From positions 62,001 through 126,000 of IMG/VR virus record IMGVR_UViG_3300048591_000242: a DNA stretch of 64,000 bases. One strand, given 5' to 3'. The DNA comes from a virus. Positions 1 to 6,442 of the stretch are shown one piece after another (position 1 is the first letter of the stretch; each line of letters opens with the position of its first letter). Below the pieces are notes generated by a model. The model saw only the letters and a program-made list of their open reading frames with translations. It did not search any database and was not told the DNA's origin. A program made the translations under genes and the position numbers.

Positions 1-554
1 ATGGCAGTATTAAAAGCCGTAATCCATGGCTATCTAATCCATTCAGAAAAGGAGAAAACGATTTGGGTAGAGTCTACGGTGTACAGTGGCGAGACTGGGA
101 CCACACCACCTATCTATCTAAAGCTGACCTGGAAAGAATGGGTAAGGATATAGCTGGGGGCATTGAAATAGTAACTAGCTTAGGCTATGAGAACTATGGT
201 TTTTTAGCCGACAAGCAACTTTACGTATTTCGTAAGAAAGTAGATCAAGTTAAGTGGGCTTTAGAAGAGTTGGTTAAGAATCCTTTAAACAGAAGAATTT
301 TAATTACTGGATGGAACCCTGGGGACTTGGATAAAATGTGCCTACCGCCATGTCATTTATTGCAGCACTGGCAGTGTATGCCTATGTCCATTGACGATCG
401 TATTAATTACGGTATTGAAAACATAGGTGAGTTGTTTACCCTACCCAGGTTCAACTCCAGAGTAGAGAAAGAGGAAAAAGAAGCAGAGTTATCTAAAGTC
501 TGTGATTTACACGGTATTCCTAAGTATACCTTAAATCTGATGATGTACCAGCGT
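1..554 (+). CDS. thyA: Thymidylate synthase, exon 1 (5' end outside the window)
   Basis: This is the N-terminal and central part of thymidylate synthase, which methylates dUMP to dTMP using methylene-tetrahydrofolate. The reading frame is open from base 3, so the gene begins left of the window; a TTG at 63 is not the start because family sequence (NPWLSNPFRKG) precedes it. The loop with the catalytic cysteine is visible as LPPCHLLQHW, with Cys at 351-353. The frame runs into a TGA directly after MMYQR, exactly where other synthases continue with S-x-DTVLGIPFN. That continuation is found at 870, so a group I intron splits the gene. DHFR lies downstream and dCMP deaminase at 58 kb, giving a dTMP route. 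The family call is very secure. Confidence 0.95.
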
Positions 555-869
555 TGAATGTGAGCGCCCTCTAGTCGTGAGGCTAGTTGAATAATTCTTC
601 CTAAAACGGGAAACTCTCATAGGAGACAATCCGTTGCTAAATTTATGTAAGATAGATATTTACATAATAAATGCCCAGAGGCCATCGAAAGCACCTACGG
701 ATTAAAATAGGTGATGAGTAGAGTAGGCTCCAAGTGGAGTCGAAACGGAAGAGAGTCTTTAAGGATAAAGACTGTGATATGGTCCAACTCTATAGTGATA
801 TAGAGCAGCTACTATTTACCTAGAATAGTGGCGGGGTTGTGCTAACGACACAATTTGAAAGTCCGATTG
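555..869 (+). ncRNA. Group I self-splicing intron in thymidylate synthase
   Basis: A 315-nt insertion separates two perfectly complementary halves of thymidylate synthase. The 5' splice site follows U554. Exon end GCGU (551-554) pairs with GCGC (564-567), giving the P1 helix with the expected U-G pair at the splice site. UGA at 561-563 can pair with the first exon-2 bases UCA (870-872) as P10. The last intron base is G869, the conserved omega-G. The core carries the AACGGGAAACTC stretch near 604-615 and a GATATGGTCC stretch near 776-785, typical of phage group I cores. There is no endonuclease ORF inside. Boundaries are inferred from these pairings and from restored protein homology. Confidence 0.9.
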
Positions 870-1184
870 TCAGCGGACACAGTTTTAGGCATACCTTTTA
901 ATATAGCCTCCTATGCTACTTTTATGCAAATCTTCTGTCGTATTACCGGACATGCTCCTGGTAAGTTTCACTATGTTACTGGCGATACCCACATTTACGG
1001 TAATCACACCGAAGCGGTAAAGGAACAGTTAGCTCGTATGCCCTATGAGAATAGGGTTGAGCTAAAGATAGCTGAGCACTTAGTATCCCTGGAAGACTTT
1101 GAAAGAGCTACACCAGATGACTTTGAGTTGGTTAATTATATTTCTCATGGTAAGCTGCAAAACGAAACAGTAATGGTTATTTAA
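870..1184 (+). CDS. thyA: Thymidylate synthase, exon 2
   Basis: This is the C-terminal part of thymidylate synthase, joined in frame to exon 1 (CGT|TCA, giving MMYQR-SADTVLGIPFN). It includes DTVLGIPFNIASYA, the HYVTGDTHIYGNH segment that contacts dUMP in the family, and an HGKLQNETVMVI tail close to the usual hydrophobic C-terminus. The frame can be traced back into the intron as far as a TTG at 855, but those codons are intron sequence and not a separate start. About 289 residues of protein are visible across both exons, so little is missing upstream. Confidence 0.93.
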   Translation, partial: SADTVLGIPFNIASYATFMQIFCRITGHAPGKFHYVTGDTHIYGNHTEAVKEQLARMPYENRVELKIAEHLVSLEDFERATPDDFELVNYISHGKLQNETVMVI

Positions 1185-1227
1185 TAAACAGCTTTGGCAA
1201 CTTACATCTATCCCTATGTACCGTATA

Positions 1228-1262
1228 TGGGTGTGAGTTGTCAAAGACTCACCCTTTTTTTA
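1228..1262 (+). terminator. Rho-independent terminator after thymidylate synthase
   Basis: The stem GGGTG(TG)AGT at 229-238 of this kilobase pairs with ACTCACCC at 1247-1254, with a two-base bulge, and is followed by a run of seven T residues. It belongs to the conventional T-run class and lacks the TATGC(T/C)G heptamer seen elsewhere. Confidence 0.8.
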
Positions 1263-1321
1263 TTTTTTAATAAATCAGTAAGCTACCAGTATCACTATTA
1301 AAATATTTAGGAGAATGTATT

Positions 1322-1858
1322 TTGAATTTTTCAATTATAGCTGCTTTAGCCTCGGAAAACGTAATAGGCATGGACGGTGGTATGCCTTGGTTTCTTCCGG
1401 GTGACCTTAGATATTTTAAGGAGACTACTAGTAATAGCATTGTGATTATGGGTAGAAAGACATTTGAGTCTATAGGTAAGCCCTTACCTAACAGAAAGAA
1501 CATCATTGTATCTAGAAAGCTACATAAAGGAGACTTAGGGGAAGGTGTAATTATAGCCGATTCCTTACAATCTGCTTTAGTAGAGGCTTCCACTGTATTA
1601 CGCAATACAGAGAATGGATATAAAGATGAGGTCTTTATAATGGGAGGTGGTGAAATCTATAACCAAGCCATTACACTGCCTACGGTAACCAAGCTATACA
1701 TTACTATGGTAGATGCTGTGGTGGACGGAGATACATTTTTCCCAACTATTACCAGTGAGTGGGCCATGGATATGGATTCTATAGTTAAGCCAGATAAGTT
1801 AGAGAGAGACTCTCATGACTATCTGTTCTTAACCTATAATCGCAAGGAGCATAAATAA
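1322..1858 (+). CDS. folA: Dihydrofolate reductase, TTG start
   Basis: A 178-residue dihydrofolate reductase, which regenerates tetrahydrofolate after thymidylate synthase uses it. Visible family features are the N-terminal strand SIIAALASENVIG, the MPW loop (residues 21-23), the acidic catalytic residue Asp28 in LPGDL, the NADPH-binding GRKTFES (44-50), the SR after the adenine-binding strand, a GGGEIY motif near residue 115, and a DGDTFFP segment before the C-terminus. The start is TTG, placed eight bases after AGGAG; an earlier ATG in this leader is out of frame. Length fits the family. It is separated from thymidylate synthase by a terminator, so it is probably transcribed on its own or by readthrough. 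Confidence 0.95.
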   Translation: MNFSIIAALASENVIGMDGGMPWFLPGDLRYFKETTSNSIVIMGRKTFESIGKPLPNRKNIIVSRKLHKGDLGEGVIIADSLQSALVEASTVLRNTENGYKDEVFIMGGGEIYNQAITLPTVTKLYITMVDAVVDGDTFFPTITSEWAMDMDSIVKPDKLERDSHDYLFLTYNRKEHK

Positions 1859-1901
1859 TACGTTTAACGTAATTTTGTTTTTGATTTAAAGAGGGAGTAA
1901 C

Positions 1902-3278
1902 ATGACTAACCGTGACATTTTAAAGGGAATAAGCCCTGTAGTTGTAAAGGCCATGAAAGATGTACAGCCGCGTATGATGTTAAAGGCATCCACTGTACCA
2001 GATTCACGTGCCATTATCGCTACATTAATGTATGATGCCGAGGGTATGGTTCAGGTGTTAACACCTAAAGGCTATATGCTTGACATAGAGGCGATAGAAG
2101 AGAGTACTGGTAGGAAACTACGGGCGGTGTCGAGGAGTGAAGTGGAGAGAATTTTAGGGTCGCATGGAATATCTACTATACCGGGTATCCCTGGTGTTTT
2201 TGGTATCACTACATTAGTGGATTTTCAGGTAGCAGCTATGCGCATAGTCTGTGTAGAGTCTGGTTACACTGGAAAGATGATTGGTTTTGATGGACATAAG
2301 TATCTACGGTTAATTGAGAACCTAACCGAAGGTGGTTACTCTATGCCCTTAGATGAAATAGAGCCTATAAATCCAAGGGGTGCATCCGATGAAATAAACG
2401 ATGCGGTGTCTCGTTTGACGGGTAATCAGGTTAAGGCTACGTTAGAAGATACTTTGGATATACCACCGCTACCTGAGTCGGCTAGAAAGCTACTTAAGCT
2501 TAGTTCTGACCCAGAGGCAGGTGTAGTAGATTTGTGCTCTATTGTAGAGTTAGATCCTAGTCTATCTGCGCAGTTAATTAGCTGGGCATCGTCCTCTTTC
2601 TATTCGGCTCCAGGTAAAGTAAAGTCACTACAGGACGCTATCTCTAGGGTATTGGGCTATGACATAGCTATGAACCTGTCTATAGGCTTGTCCATGGAAA
2701 AGGTACTGAATGTACCGGAAGAGCATCCAGATAACAAATCACCATACTGGCACCAGGCTATTTGGACAGCCGCTGCTATGTCGGTAGTAGTTAAGCTAAT
2801 ACCACCAGCACATAGACCTAGCCCAGGTATGGCTTATTTAGCTGGACTATTGCATAACTTCGGTAGTCTCATAATGGCACATGTATTTCCGAACCAATAC
2901 TCCATGGTTTGTAGATTAATAGAAGCTAACCCTCACATAGAGCACTCTGTGCTAGAAGGATATATTCTAGATCTAACCAGAGAGCAATTGGGTAGTACTT
3001 TGTTGGAGATCTGGGCTATGCCTGAGGACATAACTAATGCGATACGTTATCAGAGATGCCCCAATCAATTAACTGCCGGTAATGCCATGGCTAAGTTACT
3101 ATACGTAACCAAGGCTGTTTTACATGAATATGGCGCAGTTGTGGATACGCACGTAACCATACCTGAGTCTTATTATGAAGACCTCAGACTAGATCCAATG
3201 TCGGTACAGGAAGCCATTGAAAATATGGTTGAGTCTGGGGAAGAAATAAAGAATATGATTGAGGCCATGTCACAATAA
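1902..3278 (+). CDS. YbaK-like deacylase domain fused to an HDOD domain
   Basis: A 458-residue two-domain protein. Residues about 30-145 resemble YbaK/ProX aminoacyl-tRNA deacylases (AIEESTGRKLRAVS and IPGIPGVFGITTLVD). Residues about 188-390 form an HDOD domain, with IPPLPESARKLLKLSSDP, then DPSLSAQLISWASS and a LAGLLHNFGSL segment. The same fusion is known among gammaproteobacterial chromosomal proteins, where HDOD proteins act in signalling and gene regulation. In the phage it may have been captured from a host. Whether either domain is active cannot be told. The start follows GAGGGAG and the gene stands between DHFR and an unknown gene. The domain call is firm; the role is unknown. Confidence 0.8.
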   Translation: MTNRDILKGISPVVVKAMKDVQPRMMLKASTVPDSRAIIATLMYDAEGMVQVLTPKGYMLDIEAIEESTGRKLRAVSRSEVERILGSHGISTIPGIPGVFGITTLVDFQVAAMRIVCVESGYTGKMIGFDGHKYLRLIENLTEGGYSMPLDEIEPINPRGASDEINDAVSRLTGNQVKATLEDTLDIPPLPESARKLLKLSSDPEAGVVDLCSIVELDPSLSAQLISWASSSFYSAPGKVKSLQDAISRVLGYDIAMNLSIGLSMEKVLNVPEEHPDNKSPYWHQAIWTAAAMSVVVKLIPPAHRPSPGMAYLAGLLHNFGSLIMAHVFPNQYSMVCRLIEANPHIEHSVLEGYILDLTREQLGSTLLEIWAMPEDITNAIRYQRCPNQLTAGNAMAKLLYVTKAVLHEYGAVVDTHVTIPESYYEDLRLDPMSVQEAIENMVESGEEIKNMIEAMSQ

Positions 3279-3285
3279 GAACGTG

Positions 3286-3308
3286 TGCAGGGGCTTTATG
3301 TCCCTGCA
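3286..3308 (+). terminator. Stem-loop after the YbaK-HDOD gene
   Basis: TGCAGGG (3286-3292) pairs with CCCTGCA (3302-3308) around a nine-base loop that contains TATG. There is no T-run. It may be a weak terminator or an RNA-stability element. Confidence 0.45.
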
Positions 3309-3340
3309 TCAAACAACCACAACTATAAGGAATACCTGTA

Positions 3341-4030
3341 ATGTTAGAATTAAGACCACTACAAAGCCAAGAGGAGCTAGATATAGCCCTTTCTGAGAAT
3401 AGGGTACACCTAGTATGGACTAACGTTTATATAGCCGGAGAGAGGCACTGTGTGGTCTCTGTGGACGACCACTACCATAGCAGCGGCGGTGGGTTTGGAG
3501 ATAATAAATATTACGCATACCCTGCAAACGTAGACGGGGCTAGAACAGACTTTAACGAGTACTGTGAATTTGGTGGACATGTCCTATGTTGGGGTATAAA
3601 AACAGAGATGATAAATACCCACAAAACTAAGTGGGGCAGTACTAGAATAGACAGGCGTTATGAAACATACATTACATTAAATGGCGAAGAGTTTTTGCTA
3701 GTTAGTGGTAGTATGGAATATGCCTTACCTAAGGCGCAACAACTTATAATTGAGTTGTCTGAGGGTATTATAGACTTTACTAAGGTTAATTGGAAGACCG
3801 ACCTAATAGGCATGAAGGTCTACTACAGGGATCAACCTGCTATTATTACAGCAGTGGGTAGTGATCTGAATTTAACCATGGCACCAGACGGTATAAATCA
3901 ATTTAATATGCCTGCCTGGATGGCAGAGGAGTCAGATAACGACGACGGTATGGATGTAAGTGATTGGGATGGTAGTGAGGCCGTAGTTAGTTACTTTAGT
4001 GACAACATTACCTGGTTTAGAAATAAATAA
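3341..4030 (+). CDS. Unknown protein, 229 aa
   Basis: I do not recognise this protein. It is soluble, acidic at the C-terminus (a cluster ESDNDDGMD near residue 200) and rich in Tyr, Trp and Gly. A His-rich stretch lies near residues 44-47. There is no signal peptide or membrane segment. It starts after AAGGAAT, just ahead of the first spanin pair but separated from it by a stem-loop, so no lysis role should be assumed. Confidence 0.7.
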   Translation: MLELRPLQSQEELDIALSENRVHLVWTNVYIAGERHCVVSVDDHYHSSGGGFGDNKYYAYPANVDGARTDFNEYCEFGGHVLCWGIKTEMINTHKTKWGSTRIDRRYETYITLNGEEFLLVSGSMEYALPKAQQLIIELSEGIIDFTKVNWKTDLIGMKVYYRDQPAIITAVGSDLNLTMAPDGINQFNMPAWMAEESDNDDGMDVSDWDGSEAVVSYFSDNITWFRNK

Positions 4031-4038
4031 CCTGGGTG

Positions 4039-4054
4039 TGGGGTAACTACCCCA
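4039..4054 (+). terminator. Short stem-loop between an unknown gene and the first spanin gene
   Basis: TGGGGT (4039-4044) pairs with ACCCCA (4049-4054) around a tetraloop. No T-run follows, so termination is probably partial. Confidence 0.4.
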
Positions 4055-4087
4055 TAGCTCTATAAATAGGCGTTGGGGTGGTTAGAT

Positions 4088-4468
4088 ATGAAATATGCAT
4101 TAATAGTGGTGATAGTTTTAGCTGCTTTATCTGGTGGTTTAAATAAATATCTTTATGATGAGATTGCTAGGCTAAATGCTAATGTAGCTGAAGTAAAACA
4201 GGCTAACAAAATCTATACAGTACAAATAGCTGAGCTAAAGGCTGCTGTGGCTTCAGAGAACGAGAAGTTTAACACTCTGTATGTAAAGCAGTTAAAGATG
4301 GGGGTAGACTTAGAAAACACAAAGTCTAAACTAGCTGAGTACAAGCATAGAGAAACGGTAGTACTTAGAAAACCAGGTTTAGTGCAAATAAAAGCTAATA
4401 AAGCTACCAAACAACTGTTTAATGAAATTAGCTGCGTTACTGGGGATTGTCCTAAGGAGGAGAAATGA
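4088..4468 (+). CDS. Inner-membrane spanin-like protein (Rz type)
   Basis: A 126-residue protein with one N-terminal membrane segment (about residues 3-22, IVVIVLAALSGG) followed by a long helical, coiled-coil-prone region to about residue 85 and a short C-terminal tail. This is the architecture of i-spanins, which join an outer-membrane lipoprotein and fuse the two membranes at the end of lysis. The next gene overlaps its stop codon and encodes a lipoprotein, as in Rz/Rz1 pairs. I chose the ATG at 4088, six bases after GGGGTGG; an in-frame TTG at 4073 would add five residues. The call rests on architecture and pairing, not on sequence identity. Confidence 0.65.
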   Translation: MKYALIVVIVLAALSGGLNKYLYDEIARLNANVAEVKQANKIYTVQIAELKAAVASENEKFNTLYVKQLKMGVDLENTKSKLAEYKHRETVVLRKPGLVQIKANKATKQLFNEISCVTGDCPKEEK

Positions 4469-4815
4469 AAATTCTATTAATAATGTCAATATTGTTTTTG
4501 ACAGCTTGCTCCTCTATGAAAGTACAGCCACCCATTGTAGTAGCAGAAACTATAGAGGTAGAAAAATACCACCCTCCGTTTCCTAAACCTATGGTTACAG
4601 CAGACATAGAGTTTGTGGTACTTACTTCTGATACTGTTCAGAAACTACGACCCGATTATGTTTATATGGGTCTTAGCTGGGAAGACTATTTAACATTCGC
4701 CAGATACATGCAGGATATAAAACACAAGCTATCTGAATACGTAAACCTGGTTTGTTATTATCGAGATCCAGGTGATGATGAATTATGTGTTAAGTCTTCA
4801 GAGACATTACCCTAA
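4465..4815 (+). CDS. Outer-membrane spanin-like lipoprotein (Rz1 type)
   Basis: A 116-residue lipoprotein precursor. The signal peptide MKILLIMSILFLTAC ends in a clear lipobox, with Cys15 as the expected lipidation site. A short proline-containing stretch follows (QPPIV, HPPFPKP), as in many o-spanins. The ATG overlaps the last codons of the upstream membrane protein by four bases, so the two are translationally coupled. It is longer than classical Rz1 and has a folded-looking C-terminal half. Role is inferred from the pair. Confidence 0.65.
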   Translation: MKILLIMSILFLTACSSMKVQPPIVVAETIEVEKYHPPFPKPMVTADIEFVVLTSDTVQKLRPDYVYMGLSWEDYLTFARYMQDIKHKLSEYVNLVCYYRDPGDDELCVKSSETLP

Positions 4816-4823
4816 CAGTTGCC

Positions 4824-4862
4824 CTACAGACATCCTTAACGGGGTGTCTGTAGCGTATGCTG
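4824..4862 (+). terminator. Stem-loop with TATGCTG end motif
   Basis: CTACAGACA (4824-4832) pairs perfectly with TGTCTGTAG (4845-4853). TATGCTG follows at 4856-4862 and leads into TATTTTT. This is the first clear member of the recurring stem plus TATGC(T/C)G class. Confidence 0.75.
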
Positions 4863-4868
4863 TATTTT

Positions 4869-4883
4869 TAAAATATATATTAC
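4869..4883 (+). promoter_or_regulatory. Possible early-type promoter, TATATATTAC
   Basis: TAAAATATATATTAC aligns with the TTAGGTATATATTAC elements found upstream of other gene groups in this window and contains the TATATTAC core known from phiKZ early promoters. It lies about 30 bases before the next start codon. The AGG part of the element is missing, so confidence is moderate. Confidence 0.45.
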
Positions 4884-4913
4884 CATAACAGACAAGACTT
4901 GTAGGAGAGTGTT

Positions 4914-5312
4914 ATGGTAGCAAATATAGGTATAAACGTACACATAGGTAAGTTCAAAAAGGCTATAGCAGATAAGGTATTAGATTATAAAGACGCTATT
5001 TATTTAGGCTTTATAGATATTCTAGTATGTACATACTCTGAAGAATCCATGAAAGAAATACCAGTATATCCCTTGGATAGAAGTCATAGTCCGTTAGCTG
5101 TTTTACTGGACATTGAGTTAGAGGCATTAAACGCAGGTATGGCCCCTAGAATGGCTAAGAACGTAAGTTCTCTATTTAGGCTATTTATGGACTCCTGTAC
5201 CGAGTCTCCTCCTAGGACAGTGAGTTATAGTTGTACTAGAGGCAGCGACGGTACATTACTTATTTATACCAAACTAAATGGAATCTACGTTTCTTTTAAA
5301 TTCTCATATTAA
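4914..5312 (+). CDS. Unknown protein, 132 aa
   Basis: I do not recognise this small soluble protein. It starts after GGAGAGTG. Its C-terminal third is a run of short beta-strand-like segments (SYSCTRGSDGTLLIYT, then GIYVSFKF). The following gene has a comparable helical N-terminal part and a similar beta-rich end (VTLRILTDKFVVVLRF), so the two may be distant relatives, although identity is low. Confidence 0.65.
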   Translation: MVANIGINVHIGKFKKAIADKVLDYKDAIYLGFIDILVCTYSEESMKEIPVYPLDRSHSPLAVLLDIELEALNAGMAPRMAKNVSSLFRLFMDSCTESPPRTVSYSCTRGSDGTLLIYTKLNGIYVSFKFSY

Positions 5313-5328
5313 CCACAGGGGTATTTGT

Positions 5329-5721
5329 ATGTCTAGGGCGGTGCTTAAGGTAATTATGCGTGAACTAAAGGAGAACATCATAAAAGGAGAAGAGGCAAAG
5401 GAAAAGGAATATCTTTTAAATGAAATAGATCTGTGGCTTTCCACTATAACTGAAGATAACCTTAACAAAGAATTAAATAGTAAGGTTCGTTATATAAAGG
5501 ATATATCCAACCTTACCACCACCATAAAAACCGAATTTGAATCTGTCGATATAGACAAGGATGTGGCTGATAAAGCTTCCTGGTATGTAGATCAGTTATT
5601 AACCTTAATGCTATTGCATGCGGACGTTATCGGCTACAGCATAGTCAGTAGTATCAGATATAAGTCGGTTACGTTACGTATACTTACCGATAAATTCGTT
5701 GTAGTGCTTAGGTTTATCTAG
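5329..5721 (+). CDS. Unknown protein, 130 aa
   Basis: I do not recognise this protein. The N-terminal half is charged and helical (LKENIIKGEEAKEKEYLLNE), and the C-terminal part is hydrophobic and beta-rich. The start at 5329 follows CAGGGGTATTTGT; an in-frame upstream start at 5278 would overlap the previous gene by 35 bases and has no ribosome-binding site. It directly follows the other small unknown and precedes a second spanin-like pair. Confidence 0.65.
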   Translation: MSRAVLKVIMRELKENIIKGEEAKEKEYLLNEIDLWLSTITEDNLNKELNSKVRYIKDISNLTTTIKTEFESVDIDKDVADKASWYVDQLLTLMLLHADVIGYSIVSSIRYKSVTLRILTDKFVVVLRFI

Positions 5722-5791
5722 TATGAGGGAAGGGTCAAAAATAACAAACTTTGGTTATAGTTTGCTACATTAATCGTTAAGAGGAGGTTAA

Positions 5792-6028
5792 GTGAAATCA
5801 CTAATCGGGTTCTCTAAAAAGATATTGTCCAATCATGTATGGACAGTTTTTTTAATATCTTTAGTTTTATTTATCTACAGCGCTATCACTACGATAGCGG
5901 CGGTAACTATGTACTCTAAACTGGATGCACTTAGCTTAGAGAAGGAGAACATAGTCTCTTTAAAAGAGGAATTAGAGGTATGTTACAACAACGAATACAG
6001 TAAACTTCTAACCACATTAAAAGAATAA
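5792..6028 (+). CDS. Small membrane protein, second i-spanin-like candidate
   Basis: A 78-residue protein with a single membrane segment at about residues 18-39 (VFLISLVLFIYSAITTIAAV) and a short helical, charged C-terminal part (LEKENIVSLKEELEVCY). It starts with GTG after a strong GAGGAGG. It is followed 15 bases later by a lipoprotein gene, so the arrangement repeats that of the pair at 4.1-4.8 kb. It is short for an i-spanin, so another membrane function, for example a holin or antiholin, is possible. Confidence 0.5.
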   Translation: MKSLIGFSKKILSNHVWTVFLISLVLFIYSAITTIAAVTMYSKLDALSLEKENIVSLKEELEVCYNNEYSKLLTTLKE

Positions 6029-6043
6029 ACGGGTATAGTAATC

Positions 6044-6442
6044 GTGAAAAAAACAATACTAGCTGCTTTACTGGTAACTACAACTACCAGTTGCAGCGTC
6101 ATAAGGGTAGAGCCAGAGCCCTTACTTAGTCCACAGCCAATAAATATCTCAATAACCTTACAGATCGAAGAGGCAGATCGTCCGGTAGTTCAAGCAGCAT
6201 CAGATCCACCAGCAGTAATGGAAAAGATAGTAACCAAAATAGAGTATGTATCTAAACCGGTGTGTACACACCTTAAAGATATATACTCCCTAGAGCCATT
6301 TACATTAGAAGAAATCTCTTTAAATGGTGAAGCGGATAGATTGCGTTATCTTAAGTTACTTATAGATAGGGTAAATCTAGTGGATGGTATTATTGCAGGG
6401 GCTAATAACAATGTCGAGTGCAGAAAGCAGTTACAAAAATAA
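6044..6442 (+). CDS. Lipoprotein, second o-spanin-like candidate
   Basis: A 132-residue protein with a signal peptide (KKTILAALLVTTTTSC). Cys17 sits in a weak lipobox (TTSC), followed by a proline-rich linker (EPEPLLSPQP). The rest is soluble and helical. It starts with GTG after a weak ACGGGTATA site. Its 3' end overlaps the RNase H gene by about 30 bases. The layout, a membrane protein followed by a lipoprotein, mirrors the first spanin-like pair; the function is inferred from that. Confidence 0.55.
   Translation: MKKTILAALLVTTTTSCSVIRVEPEPLLSPQPINISITLQIEEADRPVVQAASDPPAVMEKIVTKIEYVSKPVCTHLKDIYSLEPFTLEEISLNGEADRLRYLKLLIDRVNLVDGIIAGANNNVECRKQLQK

Noticed and set aside
63-557. A separate 164-residue protein starting at TTG 63, and one starting at TTG 855.
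   Set aside because: Both are pieces of one thymidylate synthase. The first has family sequence upstream of 63, and the second begins inside the intron.
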